A stretch of 64,000 nt of DNA from Lineus longissimus (GCF_910592395.1 NC_088314.1:10170001-10234000); one strand, 5' to 3'; positions 27,601 through 32,999 are shown, numbered from the stretch's first letter. Program-made: numbers and translations. The notes: generated from the letters alone by a model not told the origin.

Positions 27601-28613
27601 GTTCTGTGAGTATTTTTGCTTCAAAGGTGATGTAAACAATATTTTGCTCCGAAAACTCGGTGTCCAAAGGGTAAAACGTGAAAGTTGGTAAAAATGACTT
27701 TGTATGGGGGCATCATGTAATGGCTACAAGTACATTTGTTGTCTGTTAACATTTCATCTTTGTCAATTATCAGAAGGTCCATATTTTTTGTGGCTTATTT
27801 TGAGTGACAAGAGGACGGTTCCAATCGAAAATAGGTCCGATCTGATTTTCAGTATAGCCCTCCGGCAGTTGTTGATTTTGGTTTCTGTCAGGTTGGGGAG
27901 ATTGTTTCATCTAATTGGTGCAAAACATTTTTGTTGGAAGTGATTAGGGGATGATTCTATTCAAAGGTGGGCCTGGCGTGGAGGCTTAACAGTGACAGTG
28001 ACTGGACAGGTGACAGTCACTGAAAAGCATTATATGAAACCAATTCCATTTCAGAATCCTAACTGTGATTGTGAGGTGCTGCGGCTTGGTGCTGACACAG
28101 ATCCAATCAAATGCATGGCAGTCCGCCACGGAAAGTTGTATGTTTCCTGTGGGAATACTATCTTTGTGCTCAATATGGAATCACTGCCCCTGGTAGTGGA
28201 GTACAGCTGGTTTACAGAGGAGGACAGGTACTGTGATATGGGGTGCCATGCTGCCATGGCCTGGGGGGGGTCACTTCCAAAGAAGGGGCATGCACATCCG
28301 TGTGCATGGAATTTTTTTAAAGTCCCGGGCAGGGGCTGGCAGTGAGCAACTTCAATCTATACCCTTTTCAGCGGGATAAAAGGTATGATTTGCCCAGCAA
28401 CAGTGTTGCAATTATGAACTTGCAGCAAGCCGGGTAGCTTTTGCCTCAAAATCGGGGCTTCCCCACTTTTCCTAGGTGCCGCTGTTGTGTTTTTAATAAA
28501 GATTATTGCAGCAGAAGGGTAGTTTAGCAATCCATGGGGTTTTTAGCTCACCTCTTAGCAGAGGTGAGCTTATCCCATACCGTGGCGTCCGTCGTCCGTC
28601 GTCGTCGTCGTCT

Positions 28614-28651
<38 letters not shown>

Positions 28652-31600
28652 CGTCGTCCGTTAGCAGGGCACGTTTCGTAACTGTTAGAGCTATTGAGTT
28701 GAAACTTGGTACACATGTACCCTTATGTAATGACACCTTGGAGACCAAGTTTCGGTCCGATTCGTTTCATGGTTTGGCCACCAGGGGGCCAAACGTTAAA
28801 AGTGAAAATATGCAATATCTCCCTTAATAGTAGTTGGGAAATTTTGAAAAAAATATGGTAGGTACTTCTAGCAAAGGTGCATCATATATCCTCCGGGTTT
28901 TTGATTTGACCTCCTTTTCAAGGTCACAGAGGTCAAATGGTGTAAATTGGCTGTTAGGATGTAACGATGGCACGTTTCTAAACTGCAATGACTATTGATA
29001 CCAAATTTGGTACACATTTACCCCTTAGTCAGGTGATCTCAGGGACCGAAGTTTGGTCCAATATGATTCACCACTTGACCACCAGGGGGCAAAATCCAAA
29101 AACCTTAAAAATGTGATTATTCCTTAACTTCTTGCCCGATTGCCACCAATTTGATATCATGGGTACATCTAACCACCATACAGTATATGTCACACAGGTT
29201 TTTAATTTGACCTTCTTGTCAAGGTCACATAGGTCAAATGGCGTAAATTCGCCGTCAGGCCGTAACTATGGCACGTTTCTTAACTGCAATGACTATTGAT
29301 CACAAATTAAGGACACATGTACCCCTTGGTCAGGTGATCTCAGGTACCGAAGTTTGGTGCGATCTGATTTGCCGTTTGGCCTCCAGGGAGGGGGCCAAAT
29401 CCTAAATTCTTCAAAATGCCATTATTCCCAGTAATGACTTGCCCGATTGGCACCAATTTTATATCATAGGTACATCTAATTCTAACAACCATTCAATGTG
29501 TCACCCGGGTCTTCTTTGATTTGACCTACTTTTCAAGGTCACAGAGGTCGAATGTACTGTAAATTGGCCATTTTGGGGAAATTGTAATTGCTTGGACCTA
29601 CATCAAACCTAACACTACATGACACAATACCATGCTCTTTATCCATCTTAACTCCACATGAGGTGAGCACAATGGCCCTGGCCATTTCATTCAGGCAAAG
29701 CTCAACTGAATGGTGGCTAAAGATCTTCCTCACTGCTTTGATATGAGTAACCACCCTTTGCCGTATTTTTCCGGGACGCAGATGTGCTTACCCCTTTCCA
29801 TGGGATTGACCTGAAACTTCACTTGAACACCTAGGTCAGATGATGTTGAATGCCTAATTTCGCTCTGTCTATTGGCTTGACCGCCGGGGGCCAAAACAGA
29901 AGACATAAAAAGTGTGATCTCACCCTTAAAAAATCATACACATAATTATGTATTCAATTAAATTCTTATGGTAGCGTGGATATGAAATCACTTATCTAAA
30001 GTATCTCCAAAGGTGATATAATTTTCAAGTGTACAGACAAAAAAGGTGCCCCTGGTCATTTCATTTATATTATCATGCATCTGTTGCATCATCCCTTTCT
30101 TTGTCAAAAAGGACGAGTTGAGCGAATGGTCCACAATATTTCTGATGAATTTGTAATTATAAAATTGATTAAAAAGCACACCATTAAGTAAGCCTAAAAG
30201 TTTAAAAACCCCTGTACCTTTCTGTGATCAGAAAAAATTATCTTTGTGAATTTTCAAATCTGTTTTTTTTTAATTTTTCAGCATTTCCTATTCAACAGCC
30301 ATCTCGAATATGGTGATAGGCAAAGATCTCTACATATCCAAGAGGAATGCATCGATTATTGAAATGTGGAACATAGACAGGAAGAAACTCAATGGAAAGA
30401 TAGATGTCACTGAAGCAGTCATGTAAGTCATTCTCATTATGCGACCTTGGCATATCATGTAATTAATGAATAACTAGATTGGCAAAAGCCTTTCCTGTCA
30501 TAAAATGTATTTATAATCTCTATAAATCCTGCCTGTGATATTGCAATTCGTTTTGTTACAATTTCAAGCCCTATAAATTTGACTTCTTGAGTCTCAAAGT
30601 ACAGGCGAACACAGTTTAATTGCAAGAGAAATGTTTTCGGTCAGAAGAACAGAAGTGTGCTGCTGGAACAAAAAAACAACTCTTTTTTTGGTGATTAATG
30701 TGTCCAAGCTCCAAAACATTGTCAGTAATGTGCCTATGATCTAAATATAGAGACAGAAATTTAATACGCTGCGTCATTGGCCAATCATTAGGGAAGGTGC
30801 TGGCGTGTATTACCAAGTATTTTGTGCTGCACGCATTGAATTGTGTTTTTTTTTCACAGGGATCTTATCAAAAAAGAAGAGGAACGTGAGAAAGAGAAAA
30901 GGAAATCTTTCTATAATTGGACCCAGTCGGATGCCGATCTCACAGAGGAACGTCGAATCAATGCTTGCAAAATCACCTCACTGATGCTCCAGAATCGCAA
31001 CACGCTCTGGGTAGGAACGCGAGGCGGCTTCATTGTCCTTGTGGATCCTATCTCCTCTAGCATTTTACACGTAACCCACCGCCATGAACGAGCTGTGCGT
31101 GCCATAGTTTGTGTTAAACCTACGAGCAGCAGACGGCCGAAGAAAAAGTCTTCACCTATCGATGAACCCGTTAGCCAGACGTACCTAGCCACAGACTCGC
31201 CAGGTAAGCTGTCATTTCATATTTCTACTAATTGGATCCTTTTATCAAGGGAGCTTTACCCGCATTGGCCAGCCAAGTGACTAAGGTAATAGCTAAATCA
31301 CATGGCAAACCCAATGACTGGACTATATGCTAACCAAACATTCATATTTTTAGCTCGCTGTAGCGGCAAAATGACTTGGATGTGACCACTAGATGATCTT
31401 TGCTGTTGATTTTGCTAAAAAACCGAATCCATAAATAAGCCTGATGCTGTGGCCACCACATCCTCCCAAAGTAGGGGTTTGTAGATTGGCTTTCCCCATA
31501 CTCTGGTATTGGAGGATGGGACTGTGAAAATGGACTGTAGTCTGGATCAGAGTCTTCAGCAAGTGGATTACCACTAGGGGATCAGGGTCCACAGCTAGTG

Positions 31601-32763
31601 ATCACCACTGGGGGATCATGATCTACACCAAGTGATCACCACTGGGGGATCAGGGTCCACAACAAGTGATCACCACTGGGGATCATGGTTCACTGCAAGT
31701 GATCACCACTGGGGGATCCCCATACTCTGGTATTGGAGGATGGGACTGCAAAACTGGACTGTAGTTTGGATCAGGGTCATCAGCAAACCACTAGGGGATC
31801 AGGGTCCACAGCTAGTGATCACTAGTGTCGTATCAGAATCTACAGCAAGTGATCACCACTGGGGAATCAGGGTCCACAGCTAGTGATCACCACTGGGATC
31901 ATGATCTACATCAAGTGATCACGACTGGGCGATCAGGGTCCACAGCTAGTGATCAACACTGGGGGATCATGATATACATCAAGTGATCACCACTTGGGGA
32001 TCAGGGTCCACAGCTAGTGATCATCACTGGGGATCATGATCTACATCAGGTGATCACCACTGGGGGATCAGGGTCCACAGCAAGTGATCGCCGCTGGGGA
32101 TCATGGTCCACAGCAAGTGATCACCACCGGGGATCATGGTCCACAGCAAGTGATCGCCACTGGGGATGATGGTCCACTGCAAGGGATCACCACTGGGGAC
32201 AGAAAGGTCGGTGAAGCCAGCTCATCAGTTTTGGTGGCAATCAAATTATAAACCAAAGCCTGTACCTTGTTTCAGAATCACGATACCAGGATTCACTGTC
32301 TCTTGTGCTGACTGGTGGCGGGGGATACAGGAACAAGTGCAGCATGAAACAGAAGAGGAGTAAGTTTGAAATGATGTTATTTGTACTTATTACACTTTAA
32401 GTTCGGCAAGTAGACACTTATTAGGCATCTTATGCATTTTGACCACAAAGATTTTTTTAATTCTTGATAAATTGCCCATTAGTGTCAATATATTGCACCA
32501 TTAGAACACAATTTGGCAGGACAATACTGGAACTAGTCCCTTGCAATTGCACCCAGACAGGCTGAATCATGAAAGTGATATGGCCTTAGAATGATGGTGA
32601 TGATGATGATGATGATGATGATTACATTGCTTTGACTACTTGCATTGCAGGTGACGACTATGGCTTCATAACCGTGTGGGATACAAACCTCAAACACAAT
32701 CTCAAGGCCATTAAGGAACTCACAGAGAAGAGGAAGGAACTTGTCAACAAATACTCGCTATGA
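562..32763 (+). CDS. LRRK2: LRRK2-class Roco protein kinase, 3' part (27 exons, 5' end outside window)
   Basis: Large cytosolic Roco protein: a Roc GTPase and COR dimerisation module control a serine/threonine kinase, followed by a WD40-like domain. Twenty-seven exons (562-691 to 32651-32763) join in frame to 1150 residues plus TGA; human LRRK2 has about the same length from the matching Roc position to its end. Approximate fragment residues: Roc end 1-110, COR 110-440, linker 440-466, kinase 466-715, WD40-like 750-1130, C-terminal helix 1120-1150. Visible motifs are the Roc THKD box, a glycine loop GDGSFGAVY, VAVK lysine, YRDMKPDN catalytic loop, DYG magnesium loop and a TPGFRAPE activation segment. 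DYG and YRD in place of DFG and HRD, the RAPEVARG stretch and the C-terminal tail VWDTNL..KEL..KRKEL match LRRK2 rather than LRRK1. No frameshift or internal stop is needed. Exon limits are my calls. Confidence 0.88.
1395..1457 (+). CDS. LRRK2: LRRK2 exon b: Roc
   Basis: Short 63-base exon: acceptor ttttcag, donor gtaagg. Reads DERDERISEMTDLIRDLCSK, a charged helix after the G4 box. Phase 1 at both ends, so it preserves frame. Confidence 0.78.
1458..2826. other. LRRK2 intron, no feature seen
   Basis: First 1.4 kb of the 10 kb intron. AT-rich with a short tandem AGATGAGAAAC repeat near 2410-2450. No exon or clear mobile element. Confidence 0.5.
2827..3067 (+). mobile_element. TTAA-type MITE family A, copy 1
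   Basis: Starts TTAAAGGGGTACGCCGTTCG and ends in the inverted form (..CGTAGGCCTCTAA). The two halves are imperfectly complementary. Same family at 3566, 4495, 6812 and 57610. Confidence 0.7.
3566..3792 (-). mobile_element. TTAA-type MITE family A, copy 2
   Basis: Inverted relative to copy 1: opens TTAAAGGCCGACGCCGTTCG and ends ATGTACCCTTTTAA. Shares the internal GACTGATATACAAATACTAT segment. Confidence 0.7.
4495..4734 (+). mobile_element. TTAA-type MITE family A, copy 3
   Basis: Same orientation and flank as copy 1 (preceded by AATCTATG), consistent with duplication of a larger block rather than a separate insertion. Confidence 0.7.
4894..5073 (-). mobile_element. pogo-like MITE, copy 1
   Basis: Flanked by TA, begins CAGTTGAACCTCTCT and ends AGGTTCTACTG. 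TIRs of CAGTAGAACCTCTC type resemble pogo/Tigger elements. The body carries repeated TATTAAGGACA palindromes. Confidence 0.75.
5281..6405 (+). mobile_element. 1.1 kb GTC-run element with nuclear-receptor-like half-sites, copy 1
   Basis: Opens with hairpin AGCTCACCTCTTAGCAGAGG, then TGGCGTCCGTCGTCC and a (GTC)n run, then three degenerate modules of about 330 bases, ending CATGAGGTGAGCACAATGG..CATTCAGG. No transposase. Each module carries TTTGACCT..TTTTCAAGGTCACAGAGGTC; the first two are perfect AGGTCA-N3-AGGTCA direct repeats (5631-5645, 5932-5946). Unit 1 of the duplicated block gives its empty site. Confidence 0.75.
6812..7040 (-). mobile_element. TTAA-type MITE family A, copy 4
   Basis: Near-identical to copy 2 including flanks, so it is part of the duplicated block. 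A third partial start (TTAAAGGCCTACGCCGTTCG) lies at about 6625. Confidence 0.7.
7397..8160. other. segment inserted in duplicated block, unknown
   Basis: Present in unit 2 but absent from unit 1, which reads GATTAATCAGAAC straight through. GC-richer than its surroundings. A 93-codon open frame at 7427-7708 has no recognisable family and I do not call it a gene. Confidence 0.5.
8318..9458 (+). repeat. 100-bp tandem repeat, about 11 copies
   Basis: Unit runs from TTACACTTGACTTACATTTT through GAAAGAAAAAGATTGG and CCCACTCAAAAAGG. Spacing between successive GAAAGAAAAAG starts is 100, or 103 where GTT is added. A single unit at about 4309-4450 in the duplicated block looks like the ancestral form. 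Confidence 0.9.
9459..9961. other. LRRK2 intron, no feature seen
   Basis: Poly-G run at about 9591-9603; otherwise unremarkable. Confidence 0.4.
9962..10029. mobile_element. pogo-like MITE fragment
   Basis: TACAGTAGAACCTCTC end and the first inner TCCTTAATAGAGAGGTGTC; the remainder is missing, replaced by unrelated sequence next to the foldback. Confidence 0.6.
10131..11080. repeat. 950-bp foldback (long inverted repeat)
   Basis: Left arm 10131 to about 10605 and right arm about 10640 to 11080 are reverse complements with few mismatches: TTAGGCCATG pairs with CATGGCCTA, AACGAACCGTGGGACC with GGTCCCACGGTTCGTT, GTCATCGAAACATGTC with GACATGTTTCGATGAC, and pairing continues to the centre. No transposase. 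It lies in an LRRK2 intron, so the pre-mRNA can form a hairpin of more than 400 base pairs. Confidence 0.88.
11192..11411 (+). repeat. 22-bp tandem repeat, 10 copies, donor-like
   Basis: Ten consecutive 22-base units CCAGGTGAGCCCATAATTCA(TT). Five contain CAG/GTGAGC, a good 5' splice-site match; others read CAGATGAGC, CAGTTTAGC or TGGTGAGC. The array ends 30 bases before the acceptor of the exon at 11442. Confidence 0.92.
11442..11538 (+). CDS. LRRK2: LRRK2 exon c: Roc C-terminal helices
   Basis: Acceptor ttttgtag, donor gtaagt. Reads GFPKVSDFKCVNGK then REIEKLRTTIKSVIEE, the last strand and helix of the G domain (human LRRK2 has GFPAIRDYHFVNA here). It follows a 10 kb intron whose last 250 bases are a 22-bp repeat carrying donor-like sequences. 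Confidence 0.85.
11600..12095. repeat. imperfect foldback of about 490 bases
   Basis: Left arm 11607-11840 and right arm 11880-12095 are diverged reverse complements: AATAGGGCATAACATAAGAAAC against GTTTGTTATCTTATGCCCTA, and GATGATGTACATTCTGCTGTAC against GTACAGCACAATGTACATCATC (read in pieces). Older than the 10.1 kb foldback. In the intron before the exon at 12254. Confidence 0.7.
12254..12308 (+). CDS. LRRK2: LRRK2 exon d: Roc-COR junction
   Basis: 55-base exon, acceptor tttgaag, donor gtaagt. Reads FKVKGQPVMGQKVPASYI, matching the family pattern of a GQ..P..Y stretch just before COR. The acceptor lacks a good pyrimidine tract, but phase and homology fit. Confidence 0.8.
12740..12862 (+). 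CDS. LRRK2: LRRK2 exon e: COR start
   Basis: Exactly 41 codons, acceptor gattttcag, donor gtaggg. Contains KLESIIEQARGN, FPVIGRPELERM and LQLDSDELQQ, collinear with human LRRK2 ELEKIILSERKN, FPVIDRKRL and LQLDENELPH. Confidence 0.88.
13014..13233 (+). mobile_element. pogo-like MITE, copy 2, with internal amplification
   Basis: Same family as 4894. The motif GTCCTTAATAGAGAGG is repeated five times near the 3' half (13120-13215), lengthening the element. Confidence 0.7.
13610..13765 (+). CDS. LRRK2: LRRK2 exon f: COR-A core
   Basis: 52 codons, acceptor cacttgcag, donor gtaagt. Contains FLHESGVLLHY and LYFIDPEWLCRMFAQVVTV, the strongest COR signature. The tyrosine of LYFIDP (13682-13684) aligns with human Y1699, mutated to Cys in familial Parkinson's disease. 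Confidence 0.92.
13978..14130. mobile_element. palindromic MITE
   Basis: Arms 13986-14042 and 14068-14121: GATACCTCAGTGTTGG pairs with CGACACTGAGGTATC, and GGAGCTAAAAT with ATTTTAGCTTC. Short spacer, no coding content. Confidence 0.65.
14445..14622 (+). mobile_element. pogo-like MITE, copy 3
   Basis: TACAGTAGAACCTCTC to GGAGGTTCCACTGTA, near-consensus, 178 bases. Directly upstream of an LRRK2 acceptor. Confidence 0.8.
14655..14767 (+). CDS. LRRK2: LRRK2 exon g: COR
   Basis: Acceptor ctctttcag, donor gtaagt. Reads LMKKNDMYQLFKGRR and FPTQLIPQYLRLLEK, matching the family FPK.YM.QYFKLLEK segment. Its acceptor lies about 30 bases after a pogo-like MITE (14445-14622). Confidence 0.88.
14768..15409. 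other. LRRK2 intron, no feature seen
   Basis: Poly-G run at about 14860-14871 and an AT-rich stretch; nothing else noted. Confidence 0.4.
15410..15510 (+). CDS. LRRK2: LRRK2 exon h: COR
   Basis: Acceptor tttatcag, donor gtatgg. Reads FEIALPINQEELLIP then CRLPQERPAFVLP, collinear with human FQIALPIGEEYLLVP and SDHRPVIELP. Ends in phase 1. Confidence 0.9.
15948..16058. repeat. hairpin with 32-base stem
   Basis: GATATGAATAAAGTCTAGCA at 15948 pairs with TGCTAGTCTTTATTCATATC ending near 16058; stem continues through AATGCTTTTA, one base bulged. Probably a small foldback element. Confidence 0.7.
16141..16250 (+). CDS. LRRK2: LRRK2 exon i: COR-B
   Basis: Acceptor cttgttttag, donor gtaggt. Contains HRYYEMQSCIPIGFWSRLLTR, shown as RYYEM and GFWSRLLTRLL, the COR-B helix that is RLYEM..GFWSRLINRLL in human LRRK2. 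Confidence 0.92.
16251..17045. other. LRRK2 intron, no feature seen
   Basis: Open frames at 16149-16463 (+) and 16283-16531 (-) run past the exon or oppose each other; the minus frame may be an old retroelement trace but I cannot name it. Confidence 0.35.
17046..17225 (+). mobile_element. pogo-like MITE, copy 4
   Basis: TACAGTAGAACCTCT to GTTCCACTGTT with slightly decayed 3' inner repeats. Confidence 0.75.
17331..17399 (+). CDS. LRRK2: LRRK2 exon j: COR-B
   Basis: 23 codons between attttttag and gtaagt. Reads MSGDYSNVFRTYWREGIF then VHWSE. The YWR.GI....W pattern is conserved in COR-B (YWRQGIYLNWS in human LRRK2). Confidence 0.87.
17474..17553 (+). repeat. 16-bp tandem repeat
   Basis: Four full units of GGATCGCCACCTGGGT plus degenerate edges. 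Contains the palindrome CCACCTGGGTGG. Confidence 0.85.
17560..17825 (-). mobile_element. possible tRNA-derived SINE
   Basis: On the minus strand GTAGTGAAGTGGTTAAGCAC resembles a tRNA A-box, and the far end has GCAATGGACCAGTGTCC, typical of invertebrate SINE/LINE tails. No clean B box, so tentative. Confidence 0.3.
17893..18100 (+). mobile_element. TTAA-type MITE family B, copy 1
   Basis: Ends TTAAAGGGGGACTATAGGCA and TGCCTATAGTGTCCCTTTAA, inner CTGTGAGATGGGAGAGACCC. Same family at 22753 and 42440. Confidence 0.8.
18257..18339 (+). CDS. LRRK2: LRRK2 exon k: COR-B
   Basis: Acceptor atgatttcag, donor gtatgc. Reads QSYFLIETHHEPLEV then IEVSVPATGCGG, strands of COR-B ending in the small-residue turn that precedes the LG..VDH helix. 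Ends in phase 2. Confidence 0.85.
18340..18720. other. LRRK2 intron, no feature seen
   Basis: Unremarkable single-copy-looking intron. Confidence 0.4.
18721..18949 (+). CDS. LRRK2: LRRK2 exon l: end of COR and Cys/His-rich linker
   Basis: Acceptor tctgttgtag, donor gtaagc. Begins ILGHIVDHLDALVEEW then YPGL, matching human LGQVVDHIDSLMEEWFPGL. The linker keeps CPLC and 23 residues later CPNH (18830-18922), a CxxC...CxxH arrangement that looks metal-binding. Human LRRK2 has lost these cysteines, whereas LRRK1 and several other Roco proteins have a CP.C...CP.H pair at this point. Confidence 0.9.
19160..19233 (+). CDS. LRRK2: LRRK2 exon m: COR-kinase linker
   Basis: Acceptor catttaag, donor gtacga. 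Reads APDVMLTDLEPRFHI then DHSKFKFMQ, collinear with human APDLILADLPRNIML. The start of the kinase N-lobe follows in the next exon. Confidence 0.86.
19542..19671 (+). CDS. LRRK2: LRRK2 exon n: kinase glycine loop and ATP lysine
   Basis: Acceptor cacttccag, donor gtacgt. Reads REFLLGDGSFGAVYRAEY, then SVAVKVYN. The glycine-rich loop GDGSFG and the VAVK lysine (19618-19620, human K1906) are intact; the terminal RQE supplies the likely alpha-C glutamate. Confidence 0.93.
19810..20318 (-). mobile_element. piggyBac-like element with transposase N-terminal remnant
   Basis: Flanked by TTAA; ends CTCTTTCATTGCCA and TGGCAGTTAAAGAG are imperfect inverted repeats. A minus-strand frame from ATG at 20163-20165 reads MSSEVFSEAFGSISSPGSG and an acidic D/S/G-rich stretch (DSDGDNDQSVGG), the composition of a piggyBac transposase N-terminus, then stops. 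The DDD catalytic core is absent, so it is an internally deleted copy. Inner palindrome GTTTTAAAACGTTATTGGC near the 3' end. In the LRRK2 intron between the exons at 19542 and 20491. Confidence 0.6.
20491..20658 (+). CDS. LRRK2: LRRK2 exon o: kinase N-lobe and hinge
   Basis: 56 codons, acceptor ttttctccag, donor gtcagt. Contains LRRLQHPSLIQMLGA, hinge MVLVLELAPLGSL and LQHRIATQ, matching human LHHPSLISLLAA, MLVMELASKGSL and LQHRIALH. Confidence 0.93.
21264..21362 (+). CDS. LRRK2: LRRK2 exon p: catalytic loop
   Basis: 33 codons between attttag and gtgagt. Reads VAEGLLYLHRYRIIYRDMK, then PDNVLIF. The YRD aspartate (21312-21314, human D1994) and the following Lys and Asn are intact. Tyr in place of His in HRD is the LRRK2 form. 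Confidence 0.94.
21736..21969 (+). CDS. LRRK2: LRRK2 exon q: DYG loop, activation segment, C-lobe
   Basis: 78 codons, acceptor ctttttcag, donor gtgagt. Starts INAKIADYGISRF; DYG is at 21754-21762, so the glycine and isoleucine altered in human G2019S and I2020T are both wild-type. The segment EGTPGFRAPEVARGETY and ADVYSFGITLY follow, near-identical to human LRRK2. Confidence 0.95.
22473..22577 (+). CDS. LRRK2: LRRK2 exon r: kinase C-lobe
   Basis: 35 codons between attctag and gtaagt. Reads PVQVDPITNKNCPPWPD then MEDIIDHCLVQVPEQRLN, collinear with CAPWPMVEKLIKQCLKENPQERP in human LRRK2. Contains the C-lobe arginine. Confidence 0.9.
22753..22974 (-). mobile_element. TTAA-type MITE family B, copy 2
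   Basis: TTAAAGGGACAATATAGG to CCTGCCTATAGTCCCCCTTTAA, reverse orientation, flanked by TTAA. Confidence 0.8.
23135..23262 (-). repeat. short AT-rich tandem repeat
   Basis: Irregular repeats of GATAAAAGTTC and GATAAAAACCGAT about 28 bases apart, four to five copies. Confidence 0.6.
23481..23582 (+). CDS. LRRK2: LRRK2 exon s: kinase-WD40 link
   Basis: 34 codons, acceptor ttatttcag, donor gtgagt. Reads SQQLFDSINCPETLSLQ then RVLPVSEGQSIECITI, collinear with human SAQVFDILNSAELVCL..RILL....VECMVA. Confidence 0.86.
23583..24479. other. LRRK2 intron with a possible tRNA-derived SINE
   Basis: A poly-G run at about 23693-23706. At 23755-23830 the + strand has CATAGCCTGGTTG and CGGGTTCAATTCC, resembling A and B boxes of a tRNA-derived SINE; no full cloverleaf. 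The remaining 24000-24479 shows nothing. Confidence 0.3.
24480..24581 (+). CDS. LRRK2: LRRK2 exon t: first WD40-like blade
   Basis: 34 codons, acceptor ctgtttcag, donor gtgagt. Contains AWIGSGESNGAQLSWFSL, matching human IWLGCGHTDRGQLSFLDL. Confidence 0.86.
24582..25299. other. LRRK2 intron, degenerate dispersed repeat at its 3' end
   Basis: About 25140-25262 (AATTTACCACTGAGCAC .. AAATTGGAAGGCCTGCC .. CACAAGATT) is a diverged relative of sequence at 33390-33540 and 62720-62880. Confidence 0.45.
25300..25472 (+). CDS. LRRK2: LRRK2 exon u: WD40-like blade
   Basis: Acceptor acatttcag, donor gtatgt, ends in phase 2. Contains RILCMTAVSNSTILVG, TQSGTILVYDT and SSVLCLLHYS (human SGTQSGTLLVINT, DSVTCLYC). 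Reading through the donor meets a stop at once, so the minisatellite behind it is not a retained coding stretch. Confidence 0.9.
25560..26850 (+). repeat. 36-bp minisatellite, about 35 copies, with higher-order period
   Basis: Unit GAAATGAGTTGTTACCCAGG then GTTGTTACGTGCTTAT. Variants (CTTAT versus ATAAT; GTTGTTACC versus GAGGAGTTACC) recur every 180 bases (five units) between about 25800 and 26080, a higher-order repeat. It nearly fills the intron between the exons at 25300 and 26939. Because 36 is divisible by 3 it makes long open frames, which I regard as spurious. Confidence 0.95.
26939..27020 (+). CDS. LRRK2: LRRK2 exon v: WD40-like blade
   Basis: 82 bases between cctttcag and gtacgt. 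Reads AESGVDIVLAGLSNGMLT then IYDTSMLQM, matching FLLVGTADGKLAIFEDK. It starts about 90 bases after the 36-bp minisatellite that fills the preceding intron. Confidence 0.85.
27030..27675. mobile_element. TTAA-flanked element carrying an RT fragment
   Basis: Left end TTAACCCTTTGAAGCCCGAG, right end CTCGGTGTCCAAAGGGTAA, imperfect inverted repeats of the piggyBac-like CCCTTT type. A non-LTR retrotransposon fragment lies inside, so this is probably a nested pair. Confidence 0.45.
27146..27503 (-). pseudogene. CR1/L2-like reverse transcriptase C-terminal fragment
   Basis: Minus strand reads RIHYKILVFAFKAIHNLAPS, then GDRAFSVAAPAMWNELPLG and FKSNIKTLLF, the hallmark end of CR1/L2-group RT proteins. 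It stops near 27204 and is followed by a short 3' tail ending in (ATT)n at 27146-27163. 5'-truncated, no endonuclease or RT catalytic core here. Confidence 0.85.
28055..28227 (+). CDS. LRRK2: LRRK2 exon w: WD40-like blade
   Basis: Acceptor ccatttcag, donor gtactg, phase 2 end. Contains DPIKCMAVRHGKLYVSCGN, TIFVLNM and YSWFTEEDR. The pattern of CM...L.V.CG..IF.L is the blade in which human LRRK2 has MWGGCGTKIFSF. Confidence 0.87.
28544..29697 (+). mobile_element. 1.1 kb GTC-run element, copy 2
   Basis: Nearly identical to 5281-6405 apart from a longer (GTC)n run and scattered single-base changes. Sits in the LRRK2 intron between the exons at 28055 and 30282. The same DR3-type repeats occur at 28921-28935 and 29222-29236. 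Near identity implies recent spread or conversion. An older degenerate relative seems to follow to about 29900. Confidence 0.75.
29900..30281. other. LRRK2 intron, no feature seen
   Basis: AT-rich end of the intron before the exon at 30282. Confidence 0.4.
30282..30422 (+). CDS. LRRK2: LRRK2 exon x: WD40-like blade
   Basis: Acceptor taatttttcag, donor gtaagt. Contains STAISNMVIGKDLYISKR then SIIEMWNIDRKKLNGKID, matching LYIAKQNSPVVEVWDKKTEKLCGLID of human LRRK2 (WD dipeptide replaced by WN). Confidence 0.88.
30423..30859. other. LRRK2 intron, no feature seen
   Basis: Nothing noted besides short A and T runs. Confidence 0.4.
30860..31203 (+). CDS. LRRK2: LRRK2 exon y: WD40-like blade with charged loops
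   Basis: Longest exon. Acceptor tttcacag, donor gtaagc. Begins with a charged stretch DLIKKEEEREKEKRK, continues INACKITSLMLQNRNTLWVG then TRGGFIVLVD (human VKTLCLQKNTALWIGTGGGHILLLD), and ends with a basic loop SSRRPKKKSS. The charged loops are probably exposed. Confidence 0.9.
31565..32205 (+). repeat. 34-bp minisatellite, roughly 17 units
   Basis: Unit about GATCAGGGTCCACAGC then TAGTGATCACCACTGGGG. Alternating GATCAGGGTCC and GATCATGATCTAC variants suggest a two-unit higher-order period. A 75-base non-unit segment (CCCCATACTCTGGTATTGG) occurs before the array (about 31495) and again inside it (about 31710). In the LRRK2 intron before the exon at 32276. Confidence 0.9.
32276..32359 (+). 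CDS. LRRK2: LRRK2 exon z: WD40-like blade
   Basis: Acceptor ttgtttcag, donor gtaagt. Reads SRYQDSLSLVLTGGGGYR then NKCSMKQKR, matching the MLVLGYNRKN..GTQKQK stretch of human LRRK2. Confidence 0.85.
32651..32763 (+). CDS. LRRK2: LRRK2 last coding exon
   Basis: Acceptor cattgcag; reads DDYGFITVWDTNLKH, then IKELTEKRKELVNKYSL and TGA at 32761-32763. Mirrors the human C-terminus SCLTVWDINLPHEV..HIEVRKELAEK, including the terminal helix that packs back onto the kinase. Confidence 0.93.
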
Positions 32764-32999
32764 AGCTATACTTTTGCGAAGGATTGTGCCCTACATATTA
32801 TGTCAGTTTTTAAACAGAATTGTTTTGAGATTTTATTTATTCCTGACCCTCTTGGGTCATGTGATCAGATCACAAAGTGCAATATAAATGTTGGACTAGT
32901 CACTTTTATTAAGGGAGTGGCAATCTGGCTTTGAACACCTAGTGGTCACAGCCAGTAGCTAATTATTTCCATGCATTATCTTGTCACTTGTTAGGTATG

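Noticed and set aside
562-32763. Assigning the kinase to LRRK1
   Set aside because: RAPEVARG..ADVYSFG, the kinase N-lobe and the C-terminal tail follow LRRK2; only the CPxC..CPxH linker is LRRK1-like.
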